NCBI RefSeq assembly: GCF_900141855.1
Contig: NZ_FQYU01000002.1
Coordinates: forward strand, 806,001-870,000
DNA: 64,000 nt
From: Pseudozobellia thermophila
GTDB taxonomy: Bacteria > Bacteroidota > Bacteroidia > Flavobacteriales > Flavobacteriaceae
Direction of reading: 5' to 3'
Within the stretch, counting starts at the first letter, position 1; the number at the start of each line of letters is the position of its first letter. Shown in pieces: positions 43,816-52,988 of the stretch. Below the pieces are notes generated by a model, which did not search any database, was not told where the DNA came from, and worked only from the letters and a program-made list of their open reading frames with translations. Made by a program: the position numbers and the translations under genes.

Positions 43816-45873
43816 TTAATGATAGATCGATTCCGCCGGAATTGTTTCTCGGGAAAAACCCGGTCCACTCCATTCCAGATTGAATTGCGCTTTTCCCTTT
43901 TTACCTTTTCTGTAATACAAGGAAATAGGGTGCAATCCGGCCTTGAGTCTATATTGCCCGCCCATTTTTGAATTTTTTATGTATCCGAAATCCGCATCAA
44001 TAACGGTAGATTGGTGAATACGCAGCATTCCGCCGGCATTGGCGCTTAGGTAAAAGGTATAGGTCCCATCCGCAGGCACCTTTAAATAGCCTTCAAAATA
44101 AAGCACCTTGCTGTTTTCCGAAACTGGGATTTGGGGCGATATTTGCATAGACACCCCGGTTTCGGCCGGTGTTAGTCCCGCAACGGAAGGAACCCAAGGG
44201 AAGTTCCCCTCGTAGGATTTCCAGGTCACGCCTTTTTTCAAATGCTTCACCGATAGGCCTGGAACCAGGGCCTGGTCATAAGGCCGGACCGCCGAAGCGT
44301 TGGGCATGCGCTGTTGCAGTACACTCGCTTTCATTTCTTCCTGAAGTGCCGAAAAATCAGCCGATTCCGCCAAGTTTTTCGATTGCTCCCTATCCTCGAT
44401 TACATTGTAAATTTCAAAATCATCGTCCTCCGACTTAATATCATATCGGACGCCGACAAAATTGCCCTTACGTACCATCTGCATTTGATTACGACGACGG
44501 CCTCTCAAATCAGCGCTAAAATCATCATAACCCGGAGTTTTTCCGTTCTGAAAATATTCCACATAAACAGAACTGGGCGGCTGTTGCCCTATTCCCGTTA
44601 AGGAAGGCAACAACGAGGTTCCGTTGGATACCGCCGGAGCAGGAACACCGGCCACTTCGGCAAAGGTGGGCATCCAATCATACGAGATACTGGGACTGGA
44701 AATTACCGTTCCCGGTTTAATAGCTTCAGGCCACCTAGCAATGGTCGGCATACGCAGTCCTCCCTCCCAACAGTCCCTTTTGATTCCCGTAAAAGGTCCG
44801 TAACTCCCAAAGAAAGTAGGTACGATGGGCTGGTCCTTCAAATACGATTCTACCGAGGGGCCATTATCCGAAGTAAAAATGACCAAGGTATTACCATCAA
44901 TTTTAAGGTCTTTTAAAAGTTGAAGGATATCGCCCACGGCGGAGTCTATCCTACGGGTACTGGTAGCGTACCTTTTGTAGACATCGGTCCACGGTACCGG
45001 CTTTTTACCGTTCTCCGGAATGTACGTAGCATCGGCATAATCGGGGTGGATCCAAGAATCCACTTCGCCACTGGCCGTGTTTATCATTCTCCCCGGTTCC
45101 CCAAGCCATTGCAGACCGCCGTTAAGTCCGCCCCCCTCAGGATAGGCCTGCGTGGGCAGTTCCAAAACGGCATGCGGCGTGTCATAGGCCAAGTACATAA
45201 AAAAAGGTTTGTTACCTTCCTCGCTCTTTTTATGGTCTACAATCCATTTTTTAGCGGCAGCGGTCCAAAGATCTGCGGTATAACATTTGTCGAGGTCAGG
45301 GGTTATGTTGGTCCGGTTTTCGTACACCTCTTTGGTGCCCCGGTATATCCCTTCCTTGGGGTAATGCTCATGTCCATCGCCATGCCTCATATATCCGAAG
45401 TAATAATCGAATCCTTGGTTTAAGGGATGGGAGGGCCAGTTGGGAGCCTTGCCCCTGCCTTGTAAGCCCCATTTGCCTATGGCCGCCGTCTTATAATCCG
45501 CCTTTTGTAAAACAGACCCCAAGGTGTGGTTGTAAGCCAAGGCCTTATCAAACTGATTGTCCCTGACATTGGCATGCCCTTGGCTTTGACCCAACAACAA
45601 GGATGCCCTAGAAGGTGCGCATACAGGCGCCGCGGAGTAATGCTGCGGCATTAACGCTCCTTCATTGGCCATACGGTCTAGATTGGGCGTAAATGCCTGC
45701 GGTGCCCGCTTTCCTTTTTTGGCGGCCCTTTGCTTTTGGAAAAGAACCCCTAAATCGCCAAAACCCAAATCATCCGTTAAGATGAAAATTATATTGGGTT
45801 GGGTGTCCGGCTTTTGGCCCAACGCGATTGCCGACAATGACATGGCCAATCCGAGCAACACTAAATTTTTCAT
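43816..45873 (-). CDS. Sulfatase (S1 family) with C-terminal PA14 domain
   Basis: A 685-residue exported sulfatase. Signal peptide 1-19 (MKNLVLLGLAMSLSAIALGQ). Active site SAAPVCAPSRASLLLG with Cys85 (formylglycine) and Arg89; also NIIFILTDDLGFGDLGV, IGKWGLQGRGKAPN and VIFTSDNGPSVESY. Residues about 560-685 form a PA14-like carbohydrate-binding domain (VLYFEGYLKVPADGTYTFYL, then YYRKGKKGKAQFNLEWSGPG), which would bind the substrate polysaccharide. It is the last gene of a long minus-strand run (GH30 upstream by 35 bases) and should remove sulfate from the chain in the periplasm. The exact sulfate position attacked cannot be read. Confidence 0.85.
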   Translation of the reverse strand: MKNLVLLGLAMSLSAIALGQKPDTQPNIIFILTDDLGFGDLGVLFQKQRAAKKGKRAPQAFTPNLDRMANEGALMPQHYSAAPVCAPSRASLLLGQSQGHANVRDNQFDKALAYNHTLGSVLQKADYKTAAIGKWGLQGRGKAPNWPSHPLNQGFDYYFGYMRHGDGHEHYPKEGIYRGTKEVYENRTNITPDLDKCYTADLWTAAAKKWIVDHKKSEEGNKPFFMYLAYDTPHAVLELPTQAYPEGGGLNGGLQWLGEPGRMINTASGEVDSWIHPDYADATYIPENGKKPVPWTDVYKRYATSTRRIDSAVGDILQLLKDLKIDGNTLVIFTSDNGPSVESYLKDQPIVPTFFGSYGPFTGIKRDCWEGGLRMPTIARWPEAIKPGTVISSPSISYDWMPTFAEVAGVPAPAVSNGTSLLPSLTGIGQQPPSSVYVEYFQNGKTPGYDDFSADLRGRRRNQMQMVRKGNFVGVRYDIKSEDDDFEIYNVIEDREQSKNLAESADFSALQEEMKASVLQQRMPNASAVRPYDQALVPGLSVKHLKKGVTWKSYEGNFPWVPSVAGLTPAETGVSMQISPQIPVSENSKVLYFEGYLKVPADGTYTFYLSANAGGMLRIHQSTVIDADFGYIKNSKMGGQYRLKAGLHPISLYYRKGKKGKAQFNLEWSGPGFSRETIPAESIYH

Positions 45874-45908
45874 TTTCTATTTTTATTCATTAAGATTTAA
45901 GACCTTCT

Positions 45909-47492
45909 TTATAGGACAGAAATAACGAGGGTAGTCACTGATTTCGGCAATACCCGAATCTGACCATCGGTCATTGGGTAATCGTGTTTTTTTTGTAAGT
46001 TATAGGATTCATTGGTGATGTAAGCCTCTACTCTATTTGCCGTATAATGTGCCATGTTCAGCTTTAAATGGCCCACTTGGTCGTTTTGATTGACAATGAC
46101 GACCACAATACCATCATCCTTATTTTTGTAGGCGGATAGCAGCAATCCTTCCCTTAAGTTTTCAACCGTGTTCAACCCTTCGTACGCTACCGAGATACGC
46201 TTGGCCCCGGGGCGGATGAACCTCGAATAATTTCCTAAGGCCCACAGTAATTTTGAATCATGGATAGCACCATCTTCCCTGTTTTTATCGTGATAGATCA
46301 AACCGTCCTTAAAGTCATACGGACTCATGGCCAGCCACCAGTGCCACGCGCTGGCATTGGCCATCGTTAGATCGGCATGAATAAGGCGGGCTACATACAG
46401 GGCCGTTTGCATACCCAATCCCCTGCCCTTTCCCTTGATCTCCTCATTGTTTTCCAAGATGCAGTACTCGCTCATCCAATATTCCAAGGAAGGATATTTT
46501 GCTAGTTTCTCCGCAATGCGTTCCCGCTCCCTTTTCAGCTTTTCAACAGGCCAAGTAGTAAAATAACTGTGTGCGGCTACTTTAGGTGCCAGGGTACCCA
46601 AGTTTCCCAAATAATCCGGACTTGAAGGACTGAAGAAGGTTTCAATTTGGTCGCTTCTATTATGGTGTTTCTTTTTGGTCCCTGTGAGATAATCGATCGC
46701 CCCGGCCTCGGTAATTTCCAATTGCGCAGCAATGTTTTCAACCCTAAAAACGGAATCGATAACCCTAGTGGCCGCGGCCAATTCCTTATTGTTCCAAGGC
46801 GAGCCTTCCTGTCCGCCTTTCCATTCCCATTGCGGCTCGTTGAACGGACTCACATAATCAAAGTACACTCCTACACTGTCCCTAAAGTGAAGCCATACAT
46901 CTGCCAGAAAGTTAGCATATGCGGCATAATTCGCATGTGATATATTGGCGGCCAATCCATCTTCCGAATGTCCCTTTCCATTTTTTGTAAGCTGAATAGG
47001 CGGACTGTTCACAAAAGCGATAAACTGCCCTACGCCCCTTTCTTTTGCGGCCTTTAAAAACCACTGTTGCCCAGCTTGTCTTTGCCAGTCGTAAGTGCCA
47101 TTGCTTTGCATGAAACCTTCCGTTCTGCGCCAAGGATCCTTGATGCCGCTTTCTTCCCCCTGGGGGGCACTTCCGGCCCCGATATTGAAACGCCAGGCCG
47201 ATAGGCCGATCCCCTTGGGCGAACCTTGGGCATCCGTTTCCATACTGAACAGCCAATCGGCCATTTGCTTCCTCTTTTCATCGGGCCACAGTCCCGTAAA
47301 CTGGGCCGCCCATGCATCGGAAGCGCCAAAGTTGTGAAGGGTCTGAAAGGCCATGGCAGTATCGATTTCGACCTCGACCAGCCTGTTTTGGGCCCTTGCG
47401 AACCAGCACATACTGAATGCCAATGCCCATAGGAAGCATCTACCTTTCCACTTTACCCCCGAATCCGATTGCCTTGCTCTTGCCTTTTCCAT
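45909..47492 (-). CDS. GH30-family glycoside hydrolase
   Basis: A 527-residue secreted enzyme. A basic N-terminus leads to a signal segment (GRCFLWALAFSMCWFARAQ). The (beta/alpha)8 barrel has FGASDAWAAQFTG, acid/base Glu219 in SPFNEPQWEW, and probable nucleophile Glu342 in YWMSEYCILENN, followed by a beta-sandwich with SVAYEGLNTVENLREG. GH30 enzymes are retaining and include beta-glucosylceramidases, beta-1,6-galactanases and beta-xylanases. In a sulfatase-rich Bacteroidetes locus a beta-galactan or side-chain substrate is likely, but this is by context only. It lies 26 bases after a sulfatase gene and before another, inside one transcription unit. Confidence 0.85.
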   Translation of the reverse strand: MEKARARQSDSGVKWKGRCFLWALAFSMCWFARAQNRLVEVEIDTAMAFQTLHNFGASDAWAAQFTGLWPDEKRKQMADWLFSMETDAQGSPKGIGLSAWRFNIGAGSAPQGEESGIKDPWRRTEGFMQSNGTYDWQRQAGQQWFLKAAKERGVGQFIAFVNSPPIQLTKNGKGHSEDGLAANISHANYAAYANFLADVWLHFRDSVGVYFDYVSPFNEPQWEWKGGQEGSPWNNKELAAATRVIDSVFRVENIAAQLEITEAGAIDYLTGTKKKHHNRSDQIETFFSPSSPDYLGNLGTLAPKVAAHSYFTTWPVEKLKRERERIAEKLAKYPSLEYWMSEYCILENNEEIKGKGRGLGMQTALYVARLIHADLTMANASAWHWWLAMSPYDFKDGLIYHDKNREDGAIHDSKLLWALGNYSRFIRPGAKRISVAYEGLNTVENLREGLLLSAYKNKDDGIVVVIVNQNDQVGHLKLNMAHYTANRVEAYITNESYNLQKKHDYPMTDGQIRVLPKSVTTLVISVL

Positions 47493-47518
47493 TTCCTTTC
47501 TTCCGATGTTATACCTCC

Positions 47519-49132
47519 TTACCGTTCAAATGACAATTTTAGGATACTGCCCCCATTTGTAAAATGGCCGTTGTCGAGGTTTCCCTCGCAGGCCTCCAAT
47601 AGTCTCCTTTTAAGTTCTTCGAGCTTGTAAGGATGTGTTTCGGACAAGTCGTTCGCCTCCTTGAAATCGTCGGGCAAATAGAACAGTTCGAACACCCCAT
47701 GGTCAAGATCCGTCCTAATCTTCCATCCCTCTTTGGTAATCAGCGTAGGCCCCGTGTACGAAGAATAGACTACGGATTCGTGACCTGCCCCCGTATGTTG
47801 GCCGATCAATTCGTCGTAAAAGGATATCCCATCGGAATCAAAGGGTTTTCCGAACCCCGTGATCTCGGCCACCGTGGCCAATAGGTCGTAATTGGCGACA
47901 AGCCTGTCGCTCGTCCTACCCGCCTTTATCTTACCGGGCCACCTAAGGATCAAAGGAACCTGAATGCCTCCTTGGAGGTTACTTCTTTTCATTCCTGCAC
48001 GGCCCCCATTTCCATCGAAAACGTCGCCCGACAGATCACTGTAGTATTTATGCCCTAGGTTGTCGAACCGGTTTCCCGTTTGGATATTGGTATAGGGCTT
48101 CTCTACCCGCCCCTCCTGGGCATAGTAGATTTCATGGCCGTTGTCGGAAGTAAATACGACCAGGGTATTGTCATCGATCTTAAGTTCCTTGAGTTTTTCC
48201 ATAATCTGTCCCACGTTGTCGTCCAACATTTTGACCATGGAAGCATATTCCTTTTCAATGGGCGTCAACCGATCATCGGCTACAAAATCAGGATGTATTT
48301 TAGGAATGGCAACCGGCCCATGGGGCAATTGCGTGGGAAAATAAAGAAAAAAGGGCCTGTCTTTGTTCGTCGTTATAAAATCGAGGGCCTTGTCCATAAA
48401 CAGATCTTGGGAATACCGGGCCTTACCTTCCCGATTTCTCCGCTCCTTAAAGTTTTCCAAGGTTTCAGGCTCTCCCGATTTTCCACAATTGGCTAGGGTG
48501 TTGCCCGCTATTGGCACCAAATTGCCCGTTTCGAACAAAAATGGGGGATAAAACCCATGGGCCCTTACGTGGTCGAGGTAGCCATAATAATAATCCCAAC
48601 CGTGCCGTTTCATTTGATGATCGGTGGTTGAAAAACCCCACTCCAATTTCCCGATCTGGGCGGTGGCATAGCCCGCTTCTTGCGCCACTTGCCCCAAAAA
48701 GACCTGGTCGTCAGGTATAGGGGCCAAGGCTTTGTTGAGTATTTCCTCGATCTGCGCCTGATCGTACCCGTCCGTACTGATTTTTTTGTACAAAGCCCCG
48801 GGGGTGATCTCGAAGCCCTGTTCATGGCAGTCGTGGAGACCAGTGATCAACGATGCGCGGGCCGGGGCGCATAACATATTGCCGTAAGCGTTGGTAAAAC
48901 GGAGCCCTTCCCTCGCCAGTTGGTCGATATGGGGCGTCTTTATAATCTTTTGCCCCTCGTGGCCCAAGAGTCCCATCCCCAGATCATCCGCATAGATCAG
49001 GACAATATTGGGCCCATTGGCTTCCTTTTCCGCCGGCACCCCCGAATTTTGCCGGCAGGCGGTAAACGCGATCAGCAAACCACACAGGGCCAGGGGCCAA
49101 AAACGACTTTCTATCCTTCCCAAAAACAACAT
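47519..49132 (-). CDS. Sulfatase (S1 family), lipoprotein
   Basis: A 537-residue sulfatase with lipobox FTAC (Cys26). Catalytic motif NMLCAPARASLITG, with Cys88 as the formylglycine site and the C-A-P-A-R form of the signature. Further motifs are NIVLIYADDLGMGLLG, IGKLEWGFSTTDHQM and VVFTSDNGHEIYYAQ. The region IQTGNRFDNLGHKYYSDLSG is an insertion not seen in the neighbouring sulfatases, so its specificity may differ. The stop is 26 bases from GH30 and its start is 8 bases after the stop of the preceding sulfatase, indicating one transcript. Confidence 0.85.
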   Translation of the reverse strand: MLFLGRIESRFWPLALCGLLIAFTACRQNSGVPAEKEANGPNIVLIYADDLGMGLLGHEGQKIIKTPHIDQLAREGLRFTNAYGNMLCAPARASLITGLHDCHEQGFEITPGALYKKISTDGYDQAQIEEILNKALAPIPDDQVFLGQVAQEAGYATAQIGKLEWGFSTTDHQMKRHGWDYYYGYLDHVRAHGFYPPFLFETGNLVPIAGNTLANCGKSGEPETLENFKERRNREGKARYSQDLFMDKALDFITTNKDRPFFLYFPTQLPHGPVAIPKIHPDFVADDRLTPIEKEYASMVKMLDDNVGQIMEKLKELKIDDNTLVVFTSDNGHEIYYAQEGRVEKPYTNIQTGNRFDNLGHKYYSDLSGDVFDGNGGRAGMKRSNLQGGIQVPLILRWPGKIKAGRTSDRLVANYDLLATVAEITGFGKPFDSDGISFYDELIGQHTGAGHESVVYSSYTGPTLITKEGWKIRTDLDHGVFELFYLPDDFKEANDLSETHPYKLEELKRRLLEACEGNLDNGHFTNGGSILKLSFER

Positions 49133-49140
49133 ACCTCTTT

Positions 49141-50574
49141 TTAATCGAATCTATAAATATCGGATGGGGTCCTGGCCTCCTTTAAGATGCCCTCTATTTT
49201 CTCCACAATATCCGGGTGCTTATCGGCTACGTTGTTGTTCTCCCCGATATCGGAAGGGAGGTGATAAAGCTCCAAGGGGGCATCGGGGTCCTTTTTTACA
49301 TTGTACTTCACTCCCTTCCACTCTCCCATTCGTACGGCCTGCCGCCCCCCTTTCTCAAAGAACTCCCAATACAGGTAGTCGTGGGTGCGCTGGGCCCCTT
49401 CATCGCCCAAAAGCGTGGGCAAGAAGGAAATACCGTCGACCTCATCGGGCACGGTGGCACCGATAAGTTCGCCAACAGTGGGCAGCACGTCCCAGAAGGC
49501 GGATATATGGTCCGTTGTGCTCCCCGCCTTTACCCGGCCCGGCCATGTTAGGATCATGGGCACGTGGATGCCTCCCTCGTACAAATCCCTTTTGATCCCT
49601 TTAAAGGGTCCGTTGCTATTGAAATACCCGGGGTCCGCCCCACCTTCCTGATGGGGTCCGTTGTCGGAAGTGAACACCATTACGGTGTTCTCCGCAATGC
49701 CCAGTTCGTCCAATTTGGCCATGATCTCGCCCACCTGGTCGTCGAGCACGGTCACCATGGCCACAAAGGCCGCGTGCGGGTGTTCCTGCGAGGCGTAGGG
49801 GCCCTTCCGATATCGGGGACCATCATCGACGCCCTTATAGGGTTTTTCCGGCCCGAACTTCCCCTTGAACCGATTCATGTAAGCCGTAGGCGCCACCAGT
49901 TCGGCATGCGGCAAGATGGAAGGGTAATAGAGAAAAAAAGGACCGTCCTTGTTTTCTTCGATAAACTCAAGGGCCTTTCGGTGGATCAGTTCCGGGGCGT
50001 ATTGCCCGGTAGACCTTCCTTGGTTTCCTTCCAAGCTTATCTTTTGCCGATCGTCCCACAAATGGTAGGGATAATAGTTATGTGCCAAGGATTGGTTATT
50101 GTAGCCATAAAAACGGTCAAAACCTTGGTTGAGGGGATCTCCCTCGGAACCTACCTCGCCCAGCCCCCATTTTCCGAAGGCCCCCGTTACATAGCCGTTT
50201 TTCTTTAAAATTTCGGCCAGGGTCACACTTTCCGCAGGCAAGGGCACCTTATTGTTTCCCCTTACGGGCGTATGGCCCGTGTGCTGCCCCGTCATCAATA
50301 CAGACCGTGAAGGGGCACATACCGTCGACCCCGCATAATGTTGGGTAAAGAGCATGCCCCGTTCGGCGAGTTTATCGATGTTGGGCGTAGCAAACTTATC
50401 CTGCCCCAAGCAGCCCAAGTCGCCATAGCCGAGGTCATCGGCCAAAATATAGACAATGTTGGGCCTTTGCCCGTCGAGCTTCCCTTCCTTTTCCTGGGCG
50501 GCCCCATAGAGGCACAGCCAAAGCAAGGCTAAACAGACCATTGTTTTTTTCATCATACTTTTCGAGCGTTCCAT
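49141..50574 (-). CDS. Sulfatase (S1 family)
   Basis: A 477-residue exported sulfatase; ATGs at 50556 and 50553 (MMKKTMVCLALLWLCLYGAAQ) give an equally good signal peptide. Active-site STVCAPSRSVLMTG with Cys86, also NIVYILADDLGYGDLGCLG, GAFGKWGLGEVGSEGDPLNQ and MVFTSDNGPHQEGGADPGYF. It is closely related along its whole length to the sulfatase at 51446-52921, indicating a gene duplication within the locus. It is followed after 8 bases by the next sulfatase. A run of eleven G lies about 40 bases upstream, between it and the SGNH gene. Confidence 0.85.
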   Translation of the reverse strand: MERSKSMMKKTMVCLALLWLCLYGAAQEKEGKLDGQRPNIVYILADDLGYGDLGCLGQDKFATPNIDKLAERGMLFTQHYAGSTVCAPSRSVLMTGQHTGHTPVRGNNKVPLPAESVTLAEILKKNGYVTGAFGKWGLGEVGSEGDPLNQGFDRFYGYNNQSLAHNYYPYHLWDDRQKISLEGNQGRSTGQYAPELIHRKALEFIEENKDGPFFLYYPSILPHAELVAPTAYMNRFKGKFGPEKPYKGVDDGPRYRKGPYASQEHPHAAFVAMVTVLDDQVGEIMAKLDELGIAENTVMVFTSDNGPHQEGGADPGYFNSNGPFKGIKRDLYEGGIHVPMILTWPGRVKAGSTTDHISAFWDVLPTVGELIGATVPDEVDGISFLPTLLGDEGAQRTHDYLYWEFFEKGGRQAVRMGEWKGVKYNVKKDPDAPLELYHLPSDIGENNNVADKHPDIVEKIEGILKEARTPSDIYRFD

Positions 50575-50610
50575 ATATCAATCGAATTGGGTTATTGCGA
50601 ACAGATCAAA

Positions 50611-50621
50611 GGGGGGGGGGG
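50611..50621. repeat. Homopolymer G(11) tract between esterase and sulfatase genes
   Basis: Eleven consecutive G in the 56-base gap between the stop of the SGNH gene (50631) and the sulfatase start (50574). On the coding strand it is C(11). Long runs like this are prone to slippage in replication and to sequencing error. Confidence 0.9.
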
Positions 50622-50630
50622 CGTCGAAAC

Positions 50631-51293
50631 TCAAGGGGCCTCCAAACTTCTTCTTATCTTTTTGATCACCGGTTGGGCCAGCAAACGATACCCTTCTTTG
50701 GTATAGTGCACATCTCCCGGACCGGCGGCATGTTTCCTATGTATTTTTCTTGACAAAGGGTTCAAGCGGTTTACGGCCACCCCGTGTTTCTTCATGATGG
50801 CCATGGCCACCTTGTTGTAGGTTACGTCCGAACCAACAAATCGCCCCACTTCGTTTTCGGGTACATAGGTCGTAGTGGCAAAAATCAACCGGGCGCCCGT
50901 TTGCTTTAATCGGAGGACCAGCTTTTCAAGGTTGGCCCCATACGCTTCGGGCGTATAGGTAAGCGTCCCGTTTATTTTATCCCTATTCCCCACTTCCTTG
51001 GAGTCGGGGTGCCGGTAACACAGGTCCCAGAGGCCCCAATTGAAGTGGATGACGTCCCACTGGGTATCGCCCAGCCACTCGTCCAATTTCTCGAGTCCCG
51101 TACCCGTATGTTGGGCATTTCCCTTGTTGTGGACCACCTTGGCACGGTCTTGTAGGGCCTGTTTGACATAGGGGGTATAACCTAGGGATATCGAATCGCC
51201 GATAATGAGCACATTGGGCCGGTCATCTTGGTCGAAACCGACCAAAATGGCACATAGCGATATCGTAAGAATAAGGAAGAGTCGTTTTTTCAT
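50631..51293 (-). CDS. SGNH/GDSL-family esterase, exported
   Basis: A 220-residue protein with a signal peptide (MKKRLFLILTISLCAILVGF). Block I is VLIIGDSISLGYT with the nucleophile Ser34, block III corresponds to HFNWGLWDLCYR, and block V is PGDVHYTKEGYRLLA with the Asp-His pair. SGNH hydrolases remove acetyl, methyl or other ester groups. In this position it probably deacylates the polysaccharide so that sulfatases and glycosidases can act. A terminator separates it from the upstream sulfatase, so it may have its own promoter or depend on read-through. Substrate unknown. Confidence 0.8.
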   Translation of the reverse strand: MKKRLFLILTISLCAILVGFDQDDRPNVLIIGDSISLGYTPYVKQALQDRAKVVHNKGNAQHTGTGLEKLDEWLGDTQWDVIHFNWGLWDLCYRHPDSKEVGNRDKINGTLTYTPEAYGANLEKLVLRLKQTGARLIFATTTYVPENEVGRFVGSDVTYNKVAMAIMKKHGVAVNRLNPLSRKIHRKHAAGPGDVHYTKEGYRLLAQPVIKKIRRSLEAP

Positions 51294-51389
51294 ATGTCAT
51301 TTTCTTGATACACCACACAACCTGTTTTCGCTTCCAAACGCCCCACACATTTAAAAGCACTACTAAAGTATTCAAATAAACCAAATAAA

Positions 51390-51413
51390 GAGGCCCCTCC
51401 GCCGAGGTGCCCC
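51390..51413 (-). terminator. Hairpin terminator after the SusC-SusD-sulfatase genes
   Basis: On the minus strand GGGGCACCTC-GGCG-GAGGGGCCTC (one mismatch) is followed by TTTATTTGG. It lies about 35 bases after the sulfatase stop at 51446 and 97 bases before the SGNH start. Confidence 0.6.
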
Positions 51414-51445
51414 TTTACAACTAAACTAACTCAAACTATGTGTTT

Positions 51446-52921
51446 TCATTCTACGTTCAGGTAGGTTCCTTGATCGAAGGTAAACACCTCCGAGGGGGTA
51501 CGCGCCTCACTGAACAAGGCCTTCATTTCTTCCACGATCTCGGGGTGTTTGTCAGCCACATCGTTCTGTTCGGAAAGATCGGCCCCTAGGTCGTAAAGCT
51601 GTATTTTGTTGTTGGATGCGTCAAACACATTGTACTTGACCGCCTTCCAATTGCCTTTTCGAATGGCCTGCCTTCCCCCTTTTTCATGAAACTCCCAATA
51701 GAGGTAGTCGTGCTCCCTTTGCCCCACGGTATCGCCCAAAAGTTCGGGCAAAAAGGATATGCCGTCGATTCCCTTGGGAGCATCGATACCTGCGATATCG
51801 GAGAATGTAGGAAAGACATCCCAGAAGGCCGATACGTGATCACTTTTCGTACCCGGTTGGATCCTACCCGGCCATTTGGCTATCATCGGAACCCTGATGC
51901 CCCCTTCGTATAAATCCCTTTTCGTTCCTCGAAACGGTCCGTTGCTGTCAAAATACTCGGGATCGGCGCCCCCTTCGGTGTGCGGGCCGTTGTCGGAGGT
52001 AAAAATGACCATCGTATTGTCGGCGATTCCCAGTTTTTCCAACTTTTCGACGATCTCCCCTACCTGAATATCGAGAAGGTGGACCATTGCGGCGAAGGCC
52101 GCGTGGGTTTCTTTCTGTGATTCGTAGGGGCCCGTGCGATACTCGGGGCCGTCGTCAACACCCTCATATTCCTTTTCAGGAAGAAGCTTGCCCCTGTACT
52201 TCTCCATGAGCTCTTCCGGGGCCGCCAGCTCGGCATGGGGTATTATGGATGCGACATATAGAAAGAACGGATTGTCTTTGTTCAATTCGATAAACTCCAA
52301 GGTCTTCTTATGTATCAGTGCCGGCGCATAGGTTTCCTTCTTTTTCCCTGCATTTCCCTCGAGGACGAGCGAATCTTTGTTGGCCCATAGATGCCTTGGG
52401 TAATAGTTATGCCCCAAACGCTGGCAATTGTAGCCAAAGAAGGTGTCGAAGCCCTGGTTGAGGGGATCCCCTTCCGACCCGGGAAAACCGAGTCCCCATT
52501 TGCCAAAGGCCCCTGTGGTATAGCCTGCTTCCTTCATGGCCTCGGCCAAGGTAAAGGTATTGTCGGGCATGGGATACTGGCCTTCGGGCATAATTTCCTT
52601 GTTTCCCCGTACCACCGTATGCCCGGTATGCATACCGGTCAACAGGGCCGACCTTGAAGGGGCGCATACCGTACTGCCCGAATAGTGCTGGGTAAAAAGC
52701 ATTCCTTCCTTGGCGAGCTTATCGATATTGGGGGTAGAAAACTTCTCCTGTCCGTATACGCTTAGGTCGCCATAGCCCAGGTCATCGGCCAAGATATAGA
52801 CGATATTCGGCTTGGTGCCGTTCCGGGTCGTTTCGCTGTCGCCATGGCCGGTATTTTGGGCTTTATCCTTGCACGAAAAAAGAACGGCGGTCAAGGCAAA
52901 TAAAAAAAGAAAGTGTTTCAT
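51446..52921 (-). CDS. Sulfatase (S1 family), lipoprotein
   Basis: A 491-residue sulfatase from ATG 52921 (MKHFLFLFALTAVLFSC, lipobox Cys17); an upstream in-frame start would add a poor leader. Active-site STVCAPSRSALLTG with Cys86 for formylglycine; NIVYILADDLGYGDLSVYG, GAFGKWGLGFPGSEGDPLNQ and VIFTSDNGPHTEGGADPEYF agree with the paralogue at 49141-50574 almost throughout, but this copy is lipid-anchored and the other is not. It starts 67 bases after SusD, so it should be transcribed with the importer and act on the imported or surface-bound sulfated oligosaccharide. Confidence 0.85.
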   Translation of the reverse strand: MKHFLFLFALTAVLFSCKDKAQNTGHGDSETTRNGTKPNIVYILADDLGYGDLSVYGQEKFSTPNIDKLAKEGMLFTQHYSGSTVCAPSRSALLTGMHTGHTVVRGNKEIMPEGQYPMPDNTFTLAEAMKEAGYTTGAFGKWGLGFPGSEGDPLNQGFDTFFGYNCQRLGHNYYPRHLWANKDSLVLEGNAGKKKETYAPALIHKKTLEFIELNKDNPFFLYVASIIPHAELAAPEELMEKYRGKLLPEKEYEGVDDGPEYRTGPYESQKETHAAFAAMVHLLDIQVGEIVEKLEKLGIADNTMVIFTSDNGPHTEGGADPEYFDSNGPFRGTKRDLYEGGIRVPMIAKWPGRIQPGTKSDHVSAFWDVFPTFSDIAGIDAPKGIDGISFLPELLGDTVGQREHDYLYWEFHEKGGRQAIRKGNWKAVKYNVFDASNNKIQLYDLGADLSEQNDVADKHPEIVEEMKALFSEARTPSEVFTFDQGTYLNVE

Positions 52922-52988
52922 AGGCTGCTTAAAGAAAACCACGGGGCCTTTTCCTCGGCCCCACGGCAAATTATTCAATTTTTTAGGA

